DNA of 64,000 nt from Hyphomicrobiales bacterium (GTDB taxonomy: Bacteria > Pseudomonadota > Alphaproteobacteria > Rhizobiales > OSC116), in the NCBI GenBank assembly GCA_002401855.1, contig NVUH01000004.1:1-64000 (forward strand), read 5' to 3'. The translations under genes were made by a program, and so were the position numbers. Within the stretch, counting starts at the first letter, position 1. Each line of letters opens with the position of its first letter. This document shows positions 36,096 to 46,086 of the stretch, in pieces. The notes beneath the pieces were generated by a model. It ran no database searches and was not told the origin of the DNA. It saw nothing but the letters and a program-made list of their open reading frames with translations.

Positions 36096-36844
36096 CTGTC
36101 CATTTTATTGGCGCTGGCCCAGGTGCGGCTGATCTGATCACCATTCGCGGCCTTAAACTCATTCAGAAATGCCAAGTCTGCCTTTATGCGGGCTCTTTGG
36201 TGCCCGAAGAAATCGTTGCCGAAGCGCCCCAAGACGCTTTGGTGATGGACACCGCACCGATGCATTTGGATGAGATTATTAGCGAAATTGAAAAAGCCCA
36301 TGCCCAAGGTTTGGATGTGGCAAGAGTGCATAGTGGCGACCCGTCCATTTATGGCGCGACGGCCGAGCAAATGCGCCGGCTGGATGAATTGGGCATTGAT
36401 TATAACATCACCCCTGGCGTGCCAGCTTTTGCCGCGGCTGCAGCGGCGATTGGCTGTGAGTTGACCATACCCGAAATTGCCCAAAGCATTATTTTAACCC
36501 GCACTGCCATGCAATCGTCCAATATGCCAAAAGGTGAAGAATTATCTAATCTCGGTAGTGCTGGCACCACAATGGCTATACATTTATCGGTACGCAATTT
36601 ACGCCATGTCGAGCGCGAGCTGACCCCGCATTATGGTGCAGATTGCCCTGTGGTGGTGGCTTACCGCGCTTCGTGGCCTGATGAGAAATATATATTTGGC
36701 ACGCTTAAAACCATTCAAAAACAAGTGCGTGCCGCTAAATTAACCCGCACGGCGTTAATATTGGTTGGCCCTGCGCTTAAAGCCAAAGGTTATCGCGATA
36801 GTGCTCTTTATGATAAAAATTTCAGCCATATACTTAGAGAGTGA
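36092..36844 (+). CDS. cobM: Precorrin-4 C11-methyltransferase CobM/CbiF
   Basis: The 250-residue protein opens VHFIGAGPGAADLITIRGLK and has ARVHSGDPSIYGATAEQMRR, ITPGVPAFAAAAAAIGCEL and CPVVVAYRASWPDEKYIFGT, the CbiF/CobM signature. It methylates C11. It is the last gene of the cbiX-cobH-cobL-cobI-cbiG/cobJ-cobM operon. Confidence 0.94.
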   Translation: MTVHFIGAGPGAADLITIRGLKLIQKCQVCLYAGSLVPEEIVAEAPQDALVMDTAPMHLDEIISEIEKAHAQGLDVARVHSGDPSIYGATAEQMRRLDELGIDYNITPGVPAFAAAAAAIGCELTIPEIAQSIILTRTAMQSSNMPKGEELSNLGSAGTTMAIHLSVRNLRHVERELTPHYGADCPVVVAYRASWPDEKYIFGTLKTIQKQVRAAKLTRTALILVGPALKAKGYRDSALYDKNFSHILRE

Positions 36845-37275
36845 TTAATATAACCGGGGTGAATGATTAATAATTCGAGAGGATAATCAATAGTCTGGGC
36901 GAATGGTAAATATTCTGAAAAAACGGCAAGCATACTGAAAAACAGTCATTATTTTAGGGAAATTCTACATATTTTTGCGATTAAACTTTTATATTAAAGC
37001 CAATGAGTGGGTTTTTTTAAGTTATACGTGCAAAAAAATGGGAGAAAAAACAAAATTTCTGTTTAATTTCAATGAGCCGATTCTTTAGTATTAATCCAAT
37101 GTCGCGATTTTTTGTTTCAATCCCTATTTATCTTGTTATACTAATTTTACGGCTTTAAGATGTAATTGGTTGTTTTTTATGCCTTAAGAGCCTGAGAAAA
37201 TAGATGTATATTTACAACGATTCGTTTAGATCTTTAGGGGGGAACAGAGCCTGAATTTTTTTAATGGACTAGTGA
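36845..37275. other. AT-rich intergenic region with no gene seen
   Basis: 431 bp between cobM and the response regulator gene. No plausible frame was found. It holds loose direct repeats (GAATGATTAATAATTC, GAATGGTAAATATTCTG) near its start and a TATACT at 37137-37142 that might be a -10 element for the regulator gene. No B12 riboswitch features were seen. Confidence 0.55.
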
Positions 37276-37926
37276 ATGAGCTATAAAATAATTATTGCAG
37301 ATGATCATCCGCTCGCACGCGGCGCACTGCACCAAACGGTTGCAAAACTGTACCCTAATTCTTCGATCTCTGAGGCTTCAAGCCTTGAGCATTTAATTGA
37401 GCAAATTTCTTTTGCGCCTAATATCGATCTGATATTATTAGATTTATCTATGCCAGGGGTTAGAGGTTTTTCTGGGCTGCTTTATTTGCGTTCGCAACAT
37501 CCCAATATACCCATTGCCATTTGTAGCGCAACGGAAGACGCGACAACCATCCGCCGCGCGCTGGATTTTGGCGCTTCAGGATTCATTCCTAAATCTTCAA
37601 ACCTTGATGTTATGTCGCTGGCCATCCACTCCATCATGATGGGTGAAGTGTGGATTCCAGATGATATTGATTTGAATGTGATGGATAAAGATGAAGATAT
37701 GATCAGACGCATGTCATCACTTACACCGCAGCAAATGCGGGTGTTGATGATGGTTTCAGAAGGCTTGCTCAACAAGCAAATCGCTTATCGTTTGAGCGTA
37801 TCTGAGGCGACAATTAAAGCCCATGTGAGTGCTATCTTACAAAAATTAAATGTCGAAAGCCGCACCCAAGCGGTGATTGTTGCCAACCGTTTAGGGGTTG
37901 TGCAAAGCGCCGATTTAGCAGTTTAA
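37276..37926 (+). CDS. LuxR/NarL-family response regulator (CrbR-like)
   Basis: The 216-residue protein has a receiver domain (IIIADDHPLARGALH, phospho-Asp in IDLILLDLSMPGVRG, conserved Lys in IPKSSN) and a C-terminal LuxR HTH (LTPQQMRVLMMVSEGLLNKQ, RLSVSEATIKAHVSAILQKL). The regulator that partners symporter-fused kinases such as CrbS in Vibrio and Pseudomonas is of this type, and a symporter-kinase gene lies convergent next to it. Control of acetyl-CoA synthetase or related genes is therefore a testable inference. Confidence 0.9.
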   Translation: MSYKIIIADDHPLARGALHQTVAKLYPNSSISEASSLEHLIEQISFAPNIDLILLDLSMPGVRGFSGLLYLRSQHPNIPIAICSATEDATTIRRALDFGASGFIPKSSNLDVMSLAIHSIMMGEVWIPDDIDLNVMDKDEDMIRRMSSLTPQQMRVLMMVSEGLLNKQIAYRLSVSEATIKAHVSAILQKLNVESRTQAVIVANRLGVVQSADLAV

Positions 37927-37951
37927 CACTCGCTATTATCCCAGTCTAATG

Positions 37952-37984
37952 CCTGCTTCATGTTATATGAAGTGGGTATTTTTA
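37952..37984 (+). terminator. Terminator after the response regulator gene
   Basis: CCTGCTTCAT and ATGAAGTGGG pair (two G-U) around GTTAT and are followed by TATTTTTA on the plus strand. It lies in the 96-bp convergent gap and faces only the plus-strand gene. Confidence 0.65.
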
Positions 37985-38022
37985 TGCGCCAATTTTCTAT
38001 TATACTTCAAATTTCGACAAAA

Positions 38023-41000
38023 TTAAGTGTCGACAGTATTTTCAGCATCTATACGGGCCAAGATCGCGCGCAAAATAGCGGGTTTTAACGGCTTATACAT
38101 CAGCGTGATGTCTTTGGCTTGGCAAACTTTAACCACTTGCTCCGAGCGATCTGCTGTGGCCAATATGGCTTTGATTGGCTTGTCAATTTGCCATCTAATT
38201 TTCTCAATGGCAAAAACACCATTTTCAAAGTTTAAATGATAATCAGCAATGATGGCGTCAGGCACAATGCCGCGTTGTTCAATTTCTTGCAACGCGTCTT
38301 TTGAGGTTTCAGTATAAATGCCGTTCACTCCCCAATTGCCAAGCAGGGTTTCGAGCGCGTTTAGAATCTCAGCCTCATTGTCAATGCACACAATATTTAG
38401 CGGGCCTAATTTATTGCGGGCAACCACTGGTTTTTGACCACGCGTGGGAATGATGTCGGGTATTTTCCCCACATCCACATAGCAAGAGAAACGCGAACCT
38501 TCATCAACGCTCGAGTTGACCTCAATCTTTGAGGCTATCATTTTGGAAATACGGTCAACAATAGACAGGCCAAGCCCGACGCCTTGCGCCACACGCATGC
38601 CGCTTTCAAGCCGCTTAAATTCCTTAAATATGGTTTTCACTTGAAACGGCGCAACGCCTTGGCCTGTGTCATAAATATCAATTCTAATTTGGCCATTCTT
38701 GGGGCGGCAGCCAAATAAAACTTTGCCTGTTTCGGTATATTTGATGGCGTTGGATATATAGTTTTGCAATATACGGCGTAGATGGCGGCGGTCAGACCGA
38801 ATGTAACGTTTAGTGGCCACATATTTAAATTCTAAATTTTGTTTATCGGCCAACGGTTTGAACTCGATATATAATTGCTCAAACAGATCGTTAAGGCCAA
38901 AATCACTCATCTCCGCTTTGTAAACGCCCGAGTCCAAGCGTGAAATGTCTAACAAAGCCACTAAAATTTCTTCCACCGAGGTGAGTGATAAATCAAGATT
39001 TTGGGCAATCTTACCAGCTTTGTCGCTCATATCTTGTTCAAGCAATGCCGAGGAATAAAGCCTTGCCGCATTCATAGGCTGCGAAATATCATGGCTAGCG
39101 GCGGCCAAAAATCGAGTTTTATCAATATTGGCTTGTTCGGCCTCGGTTTTGGCTTTGCCCAATTGATCGTTTAATTTAGTCAATTCATCGGTACGGTCGA
39201 CAACCCGTTGTTCCAAATTGGCATTGACACTTTCTAGCTCATTGGTGGCGACCACTTGCACTGTCACATTATCAAATGTAATCACACAGCCGCCTTCAGG
39301 CATGGCAGATGAGGTCACTTCAATAATTTGCCCAGTTTCTTCGATGGTTTCACGTACGGTTTTTTTCAAAACAACATAATTTAAAATGCGCTCAGCGACC
39401 AAATTAGAAATTTCACCTTGGCCAAAATCTCCACGGCGGGCGCAATATTCTAAAATCACCTCAAAATTCGAGCTTTGCGCCAAAATGTTACTGGGAATGT
39501 TGAGAATGATTAAAAAAGCTTTGTTCCAACTGGTCAGCTTTAAATTTTCGTCCAAAACGCAAATGCCTTGATTTATATTGTCAATCGCGCTTTGCAGCAC
39601 TTCGCGGTTTAAATGAATAAGCTCAGAGGCTTCATCTAATAATTTTAGCGTGCTACTGGTACGATTTTTTTGCCGCTCCATGACCAAAGCCATCACAAAG
39701 CGCGCCGATGACGCGCCAATGGCGCCTGCCAATTGCTGACGGGCAAATTTAACAAATTTAATATTGGCAAATTCGTTCAACCTATAAGGCAAACCCTGCT
39801 TTTCGGCATAACGTTTGAAACGTATTTCAGCAATGTCTTGCCCGACATATTGGCCGACCATTTTTTGTAAATCATGTAGATTGGTGTTTTTTTGCCACTC
39901 TCTTATTTCTGGATTTTCTATATTATCATGCACATCAGAAAACAACCTGTTTTGCACCACCTCATCCGCATCAGGTTTAAACGCCAGTGAAAAAATACCA
40001 AAAAACAAAATGTTAGCGCCAAGTGACCAAATGGTCGCGTGAGAATTAGGGTTTAAATCGCTGCCAAATAAAGCTGCGGGGCGCAACCAATCCATACCCC
40101 ATAAACCGTGAATTAAAATATCTGAGTTGACTAGACCTATCTGCGCAAAATATGGCGTGCCAATGGTAAATAACCACATTACCAAGCCCGCAGCAACGCC
40201 AGCAAACAAGCCTTTGGCGGTGGCTTTATCCCAATATATACCACCAACAAGCGGCGGTGCCAGTTGCAGCAGTAAAATATTAGCGGCATAAGTTAGGTTT
40301 TCACTATAGCCGTTATAGGGAAAATAGATAAACGACAAATAGCCCATTATGAGCGTAAATATAATGAGAACCCGCTTAAGCAGAGCGATTGATTTTTCGG
40401 TCTGAACCTGCGTAAAACCATCTTGCCCAATATTTCGGATGAGCAATGGCAAGATTAAGTCATTACTAATCATGGTTGATATGGCCAAAAGCTCAACAAT
40501 AATGAGTAAGATAGTGGCTAGAATTGAGGCAAAATACAAAAATAGGCCAATATATATGGCATTTGTGGCAAAGGCAGTGCTGAGCAATGCAAAATCAAAA
40601 TATTGACCTTTAAACAACACAATTGCGGCAAGGCTGATGAAAAAAGCAAAAAATGAGAATATTGCAAAAAATGGTACAAATGTTTTGCGCAAAACATCTA
40701 ATTCTTGATCATGGCTATTTTCCGCAAAAATAATTTGAAACTGCCACGGCGAGGCGATGAATGCAAATGTCGACAATAATAGTATGGTGGCTATATGAAT
40801 GAATGAAAACTCGTGGCTGGCTATATTTTGCTGAACTTGTATGGCATTATATTTATTCACCACATCAACGATGCCACCAAATTGCACATAGGTAAAATAG
40901 ATAAAATAAGCCACCATAATAACAAATGTAGCTAAGGCTGTCATGGCAATGACAAACACCAGGCCATCTGTGCCGGTACGGTTGCGGGTGGTACGCAATG

Positions 41001-41565
41001 CGGTAACGCCCGCAAAGACAAGTAGGAGAATCACAACAGGTTTAAACGTTGCCATAACGGGTATGAGTGATTGCACTTCAAATCCCTGATCATGATCATG
41101 AATAAAAACTTCATCAATAAAACCAGTAACAATGTCGGTGCTAAAATTCAAATACCATATTTGCACGCCAATGAACGGCACCGCCAAAATGAGCAATAGT
41201 AAAGTCGTAAGAATGGAAATTGAATATTTTTTGCCGTAGCGGGTCGATAAAAAATCTGGCAAAGATTTAATATGTTGAATGCGAATGATTTTTGCTAAAC
41301 GTTTGATAAATGGCAAACCCAAACCAACCAACAATATCGGCCCAATCGCTATAGCAATAGCGCTTAGCCCATTGGCAAGGGTTAAATCATATAACCGATA
41401 AATAAATGCAGTGGCCAAAAAAGATGCAGAAGTGAGGGCATAAATGGCGGGACGCAACAATGCCAGAGCGGGCGTGTTTTTGTTGCGGTTGGCAAATGCC
41501 ATCGCTGTGCCGACCATGGTTATAAAGATGATGACGGAAAAAAAAACAATCCACTCAGCAATCAT
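38023..41565 (-). CDS. Sodium:solute symporter-hybrid histidine kinase (CrbS-like)
   Basis: The 1180-residue protein starts with about thirteen membrane helices of a sodium:solute symporter domain (to about residue 530; LGLPFIKRLAKIIRIQHIKS, QLAPPLVGGIYWDKATAKG). A PAS-like segment (INQGICVLDENLKLTSWNKA), a coiled coil, HisKA (FLAAASHDISQPMNAARLYS, phospho-His), HATPase (NYISNAIKYTETGK; VGLGLSIVDRI) and a C-terminal receiver (DAIIADYHLNFENG) follow. CrbS-type sensors that control acetate use have this layout. It is convergent with the LuxR-type regulator gene. Confidence 0.93.
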   Translation of the reverse strand: MIAEWIVFFSVIIFITMVGTAMAFANRNKNTPALALLRPAIYALTSASFLATAFIYRLYDLTLANGLSAIAIAIGPILLVGLGLPFIKRLAKIIRIQHIKSLPDFLSTRYGKKYSISILTTLLLLILAVPFIGVQIWYLNFSTDIVTGFIDEVFIHDHDQGFEVQSLIPVMATFKPVVILLLVFAGVTALRTTRNRTGTDGLVFVIAMTALATFVIMVAYFIYFTYVQFGGIVDVVNKYNAIQVQQNIASHEFSFIHIATILLLSTFAFIASPWQFQIIFAENSHDQELDVLRKTFVPFFAIFSFFAFFISLAAIVLFKGQYFDFALLSTAFATNAIYIGLFLYFASILATILLIIVELLAISTMISNDLILPLLIRNIGQDGFTQVQTEKSIALLKRVLIIFTLIMGYLSFIYFPYNGYSENLTYAANILLLQLAPPLVGGIYWDKATAKGLFAGVAAGLVMWLFTIGTPYFAQIGLVNSDILIHGLWGMDWLRPAALFGSDLNPNSHATIWSLGANILFFGIFSLAFKPDADEVVQNRLFSDVHDNIENPEIREWQKNTNLHDLQKMVGQYVGQDIAEIRFKRYAEKQGLPYRLNEFANIKFVKFARQQLAGAIGASSARFVMALVMERQKNRTSSTLKLLDEASELIHLNREVLQSAIDNINQGICVLDENLKLTSWNKAFLIILNIPSNILAQSSNFEVILEYCARRGDFGQGEISNLVAERILNYVVLKKTVRETIEETGQIIEVTSSAMPEGGCVITFDNVTVQVVATNELESVNANLEQRVVDRTDELTKLNDQLGKAKTEAEQANIDKTRFLAAASHDISQPMNAARLYSSALLEQDMSDKAGKIAQNLDLSLTSVEEILVALLDISRLDSGVYKAEMSDFGLNDLFEQLYIEFKPLADKQNLEFKYVATKRYIRSDRRHLRRILQNYISNAIKYTETGKVLFGCRPKNGQIRIDIYDTGQGVAPFQVKTIFKEFKRLESGMRVAQGVGLGLSIVDRISKMIASKIEVNSSVDEGSRFSCYVDVGKIPDIIPTRGQKPVVARNKLGPLNIVCIDNEAEILNALETLLGNWGVNGIYTETSKDALQEIEQRGIVPDAIIADYHLNFENGVFAIEKIRWQIDKPIKAILATADRSEQVVKVCQAKDITLMYKPLKPAILRAILARIDAENTVDT

Positions 41566-41676
41566 ATATTTCTGCCCTCATTAAACGCCAGGAATCGGCG
41601 GTTTATTTTACCCCGATTAAAAGTATAAACGCAATCATACTAAGTTCCACCATAAACTTAATTCAAAAGCGTTCAC

Positions 41677-42300
41677 TTAAAACTCAATACATGCTTGGGC
41701 TTTGACGCCTGCTCTAAAGGGGTGTTTTATCTGAGTCATTTCGGTCACCAAATCTGCCATTTCAACCAATTCATCTTTGGCATTGCGGCCAGTGATGATC
41801 ACATGCACATGTTCGGGCTTGGCTTTTAACACCGTCAAAACATCTTGCAAATCAATATAATCATAACGCAAAGCAATGTTAAGCTCATCGAGCAACACCA
41901 TTTTATAGTCGCCACTTAAAATGCAATCTTTAGCGCGTTGCCAGCCTTTTTGGGCGGCGGCAATGTCGCGTTCACGGTCTTGGGTTTCCCATGTAAAACC
42001 TTCGCCTTCCACAAAAACATCCACATAATTCGGAAATGCAGCCAACACATCGCGCTCGCCGGTATCCCAAGCGCCTTTAATAAATTGCACAACCGCGACT
42101 TTTTGTTTGTGGCCGATGGCTCTGAACACCATGCCAAAGGCTGCTGTGGATTTACCTTTACCCTTGCCTGTGTGCACGATGATAAGGCCTTGCTCGATGG
42201 TTTTGGTGGCAAGCATCTTGTCTCTGACGACTTTTTTCTTGGCCATCTTCATGTTATGACGCTCGGTTTTTTCGGCCTCTGTCAGTGTTTTTTTGGTCAT
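41677..42300 (-). CDS. cobO: Corrinoid adenosyltransferase CobO/BtuR
   Basis: The 207-residue protein has the P-loop IVHTGKGKGKSTAAFGMVFR, VAVVQFIKGAWDTGE, MVLLDELNIALRYDYID and HVIITGRNAKDELVEMADLV. It adds the 5'-deoxyadenosyl ligand to cob(I)yrinic acid diamide or other corrinoids. A lysine-rich N-terminal 30 residues precedes the domain. Its ATG overlaps the cobN stop by four bases; it ends the cobU-cobW-cobN-cobO operon. Confidence 0.94.
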   Translation of the reverse strand: MTKKTLTEAEKTERHNMKMAKKKVVRDKMLATKTIEQGLIIVHTGKGKGKSTAAFGMVFRAIGHKQKVAVVQFIKGAWDTGERDVLAAFPNYVDVFVEGEGFTWETQDRERDIAAAQKGWQRAKDCILSGDYKMVLLDELNIALRYDYIDLQDVLTVLKAKPEHVHVIITGRNAKDELVEMADLVTEMTQIKHPFRAGVKAQACIEF

Positions 42301-45300
42301 AATTTGGCTCCCTTTAACAATTTTTCGAGTTCAAAATAACTGGCGTTGCGCCGCGGCTTCCATAATTGCTTTTTCTGCGCATCAAGTAAACGGCTAATGA
42401 TGTCGGCCAAAGCATCGGGATTGTTGTCTTGCAAAAATTCAAATATTTTTTTGTCTTCAATATAGGCTTCATATATAGCTTCAAAATGGTGGTCTTTCAC
42501 CGCATTGGTGGTGGCGGCAAAGGCGTATAGATAATCCACCGTGGCGGCCATTTCAAACGCGCCTTTATAACCGTGGCGCATCACGCCTTCTAACCATTTG
42601 GGGTTGGTCGCGCGGCCGCGCAAGGTGCGGGCAATCTCTTGTTCTAAGGTGCGGATGACGGGCCGTTCAGGCCGCGTATGATCATTATGATAAATGGTCG
42701 GCAATTTACCTGACGCATGTTCAATGGCTGATGCCATACCACCTTCAAATTGGTAATAATCATCACTATCCAATATGTCATGCTCACGATTGTCTTGGTT
42801 CTGCACCACCAGTTCGGTTTGGCTTAAGCGTTGATTAAAGCTTGCTTCTTGGCGCTCACCTGCAGCCTTTTCACCATAAGCATAGCTGCCCCAAGCCATG
42901 TAAGCTTTGGCAAAATCAGCTCTTTCATCCCACAGGTTTTCATCAATTAAAGCCTGCAAACCCGCGCCGTAAGCGCCAGGTTTTGAGCCAAATATTCGAA
43001 ACCCTGCTTGGTTTTGCGCGTCCTGCTTGGCCAGCCCTTGGCTGAGCAACAATTTGAGTTGAGCGTTATAATTGGCGGCAATGGGGTTATGATCTGGCGG
43101 CTCATCTAACAGAGCCACAGCTCGTACGGCTTTATCAAACAAAGCAATTTGCTGCGGAAACGCATCCCTGAAAAAGCCAGATATGCGCATGGTTACGTCG
43201 ACTCGTGGGCGGTTTAGTTTCGCTAGCGGAATGATGTCAAACCCCGTCACACGCCAACTAATTTTATCCCATTTGGGTTTAACGCCAATCAAAGCCATGG
43301 CTTGGGCAATGTCATCACCACCTGTGCGCATATTGGCTGTACCCCATAATGACAGGCCAATATTTTTAAGATATTTACCATGAGTTTGGGCGTATATGGC
43401 CAGCAAATTTTCGGCGGATTTTTGGCCTAAATTCCACGCACTAGGCGTGGGCAATGAGCGGCAGTCGATGGAGTAGAAGTTACGACCTGTCGGCAGCACA
43501 TCGAGCCTGCCGCGGGTCGGTGCGCCCGAAGGGCCAGGTTTAATAAATTCACCATTTAACGCGCTTAACATGCTGGTCATTTCAGCCACGCCACAAGCTG
43601 CCAATTGTGGCCGCACATGAGCCTCAATATAGGTAAGCATCTGCACGGTATTTTTACCAATTTTGGCGGGGGATATAAGCCGCTTTACCAACCTTTGTGC
43701 CAAAATTTCAAGCCGCTCAATTGCATCTCCATTGGTACGCCAAACCTCATCATTAGCGTCTTGCAATATAGCTGGTTTTTTGGCCCGCCATTCATCAGCC
43801 ATTTCACAATCTAACGGGTCAAATTCCAACCCTAAATCGTTAGCTATGGCGCGAATCAAACTCATATCGGTACCGTTACCCACGCCACGCGGCACGCGCA
43901 TGAGGGCGACAAGCAAATTGGTTTCGAGCCAATGTTTTTCATCGTCAAGGTCGGTCGGTGATGAGCCAAAAATATGCAAGCCATCTCTGATTTGCAGCTC
44001 TTTCAAATCGCATAAATGATTGTCCAATTTGGCCAAGGCTTCGGCTTCATCATCATCTTCAACCATGCCGCAATCTTGGTCTAAACCGGTTTTTTGCGTC
44101 AGGTCAAATATCTGCTGTCTGATGAGTTTTAAGCGCCGTGTATCCATACCTGCAGCGGCGAAATATTCATCAACCAAAGCTTCCAAATCCTTCATCACCC
44201 CGTAGCTTTCGGCACGGGTTAATGGCGGGGTTAAATGATCTAAAATCACTGCACTGGTGCGCCGCTTGGCTTGGCTTCCTTCACCTGGATCGTTAACAAT
44301 AAAGGGGTAAATATTCGGAATAGCGGCTTGGGCAATTTCGGGATAACAGGTGTTAGATAAAGCCAGAGCTTTGCCAGGTAACCATTCTAAATTGCCATGT
44401 TTGCCATTGTGAATATAAGCATGGCTGTCAAATTCATCACGTAACCAGAGGTAAAAAGCCAAATAGCCATGTGGCGGCACAAGGTCAGGGTCATGATAGC
44501 TGGCTTTTGGGTCGATATTATAGCCACGCGCAGGCTGAATGGCGACGGCAATATGGCCATATATTTTGATCGGAAGGTGGAAAATATCGGCATGGCAGAA
44601 AGGATCATCTTGCGGTTCACCCCAACGTTCAGTTATTTCATTTTGAACTTGTTTTGGCAAGGAAATAAAATATTCTTGATAAGCAGCTAAAGGTAATTTC
44701 ACGCCGCCTTTGTTGGCTTTACCATTGGTCAATTTATTGGTTGTGCTGGATTTCAGTTGCTCAATCAAAGCCGTTCCATCATCAGGTAAATCTTCAACCT
44801 GATAGTCTGCTTCGGCCATTGCCGCCATCATATCGATGGTTGATTGCGGGGCATCAAGGCCGACACCATTGCCAATGCGGGCATTTTTATTGGGGTAATT
44901 GGCGAGAATGATCGCCACTTTGCGCTCGTCGGGTGCGGCGACTTTTAACCGCAGCCAATTGGCGGCTAGGTCAGCGACATAATCAATACGGTCGGCCAAT
45001 GGCTTGTGCTGCACAATATAGCTTTGTGTCGCTTGATTGTATTGGGCGGACGATTTGAACGAAATGGCGCGGGTTAAAATGCGGCCATCGACCTCAGTTA
45101 ACGCAACGTTCATCGCCAAATCTCGGGCGGTCAGGCCTTGAATGTTGGCTTGCCACGCTTCGCGGCTTTGGCCTGATAACACCACTTGTAATATCGGGCA
45201 ATTGGGTTGCTCCAGAATGCTCTGGCGGCGCGCCACCTCATCTATGTCACTTTGCTCAAAACCACCAACGGCAAAGGCGGTGGCATTGATAATGACCTGC

Positions 45301-46073
45301 GGCTCATATTTAGCAAAAATACCCGCGCAAATTTCAGCCGAAACTGCGTCTTTGAGCGAAGATACAAATATTGGCAAGGCATTGATGCCACGATGCTTTA
45401 ATGCCGCAATCAGAGCATCTATCGGCGCTATATTGCCCGCTTCGAGCAAGGCGCGGTAAAAGCTAATGGCAATGATGGGTTGGTTTTTATTGCCCCATAA
45501 TGTGGGCATATCATCCAGCTCAACAAGGTTTTTCTCAGGCCAATAAAGCCCCGCATTGAGCAGGATTTTAGCGGCAATTGGTTTGTCGTTCTGCCTTAGC
45601 AAATGGCCGCAATAGGCAAGCAGGTTTTTGGCATTTTGATCGCCGCCATGGGTGAAATATTGCCACATCTCAACCATTTCTTGCATCGAAATATTTGTTG
45701 CGCTGGCCAATTCTTCATCGGGCTTGGCATCGCCGGGTAATACGCATAATTTAATGTTTTTACGTTTGCAAATGTCGACAATCTGCTGCAAACCGTAAGC
45801 CCAATAAGGCTTACCACCAAGCAAGCGTAAAACCACTAGTTTGGCATGTTGCAGAGTATTCTCGATATAATTATCGACCGACATAGGATGCTTAAGTTGC
45901 AGAAAATTGGCCAAACGCAAGCTCGGATGATCATCCGCATCAAACGCAGCCGCTATGTTGGCAAGCTCGGTATCTGCCGCCGAAATTATCACCAAATCGG
46001 CAGGGCTTTGGCCTAAATCAACGGCTTCACCTTCATCATCTAAAGTGCCAGATTGTATGTTGAGCAGATGCAT
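42297..46073 (-). CDS. cobN: Cobaltochelatase subunit CobN
   Basis: The 1258-residue protein matches the large CobN/BchH/ChlH family: GKHGNLEWLPGKALALSNTC, NIYPFIVNDPGEGSQAKRR, ILDHLTPPLTRAESYG, GPSGAPTRGRLDVLPTGRNF and PTIYHNDHTRPERPVI. Neighbouring cobW and cobO favour CobN over magnesium chelatase. In the late-cobalt route CobN with CobS and CobT inserts cobalt into hydrogenobyrinate diamide. CobS and CobT are not in this window, and the early chelatase CbiX is, so its use here is unclear. Confidence 0.95.
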   Translation of the reverse strand: MHLLNIQSGTLDDEGEAVDLGQSPADLVIISAADTELANIAAAFDADDHPSLRLANFLQLKHPMSVDNYIENTLQHAKLVVLRLLGGKPYWAYGLQQIVDICKRKNIKLCVLPGDAKPDEELASATNISMQEMVEMWQYFTHGGDQNAKNLLAYCGHLLRQNDKPIAAKILLNAGLYWPEKNLVELDDMPTLWGNKNQPIIAISFYRALLEAGNIAPIDALIAALKHRGINALPIFVSSLKDAVSAEICAGIFAKYEPQVIINATAFAVGGFEQSDIDEVARRQSILEQPNCPILQVVLSGQSREAWQANIQGLTARDLAMNVALTEVDGRILTRAISFKSSAQYNQATQSYIVQHKPLADRIDYVADLAANWLRLKVAAPDERKVAIILANYPNKNARIGNGVGLDAPQSTIDMMAAMAEADYQVEDLPDDGTALIEQLKSSTTNKLTNGKANKGGVKLPLAAYQEYFISLPKQVQNEITERWGEPQDDPFCHADIFHLPIKIYGHIAVAIQPARGYNIDPKASYHDPDLVPPHGYLAFYLWLRDEFDSHAYIHNGKHGNLEWLPGKALALSNTCYPEIAQAAIPNIYPFIVNDPGEGSQAKRRTSAVILDHLTPPLTRAESYGVMKDLEALVDEYFAAAGMDTRRLKLIRQQIFDLTQKTGLDQDCGMVEDDDEAEALAKLDNHLCDLKELQIRDGLHIFGSSPTDLDDEKHWLETNLLVALMRVPRGVGNGTDMSLIRAIANDLGLEFDPLDCEMADEWRAKKPAILQDANDEVWRTNGDAIERLEILAQRLVKRLISPAKIGKNTVQMLTYIEAHVRPQLAACGVAEMTSMLSALNGEFIKPGPSGAPTRGRLDVLPTGRNFYSIDCRSLPTPSAWNLGQKSAENLLAIYAQTHGKYLKNIGLSLWGTANMRTGGDDIAQAMALIGVKPKWDKISWRVTGFDIIPLAKLNRPRVDVTMRISGFFRDAFPQQIALFDKAVRAVALLDEPPDHNPIAANYNAQLKLLLSQGLAKQDAQNQAGFRIFGSKPGAYGAGLQALIDENLWDERADFAKAYMAWGSYAYGEKAAGERQEASFNQRLSQTELVVQNQDNREHDILDSDDYYQFEGGMASAIEHASGKLPTIYHNDHTRPERPVIRTLEQEIARTLRGRATNPKWLEGVMRHGYKGAFEMAATVDYLYAFAATTNAVKDHHFEAIYEAYIEDKKIFEFLQDNNPDALADIISRLLDAQKKQLWKPRRNASYFELEKLLKGAKL

Positions 46074-46086
46074 ATTTGTCCAAAAT

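Noticed and set aside
42297-46073. Magnesium chelatase BchH/ChlH as an alternative for CobN
   Set aside because: Operon with cobU, cobW and cobO and no photosynthesis genes; CobN is the better reading.
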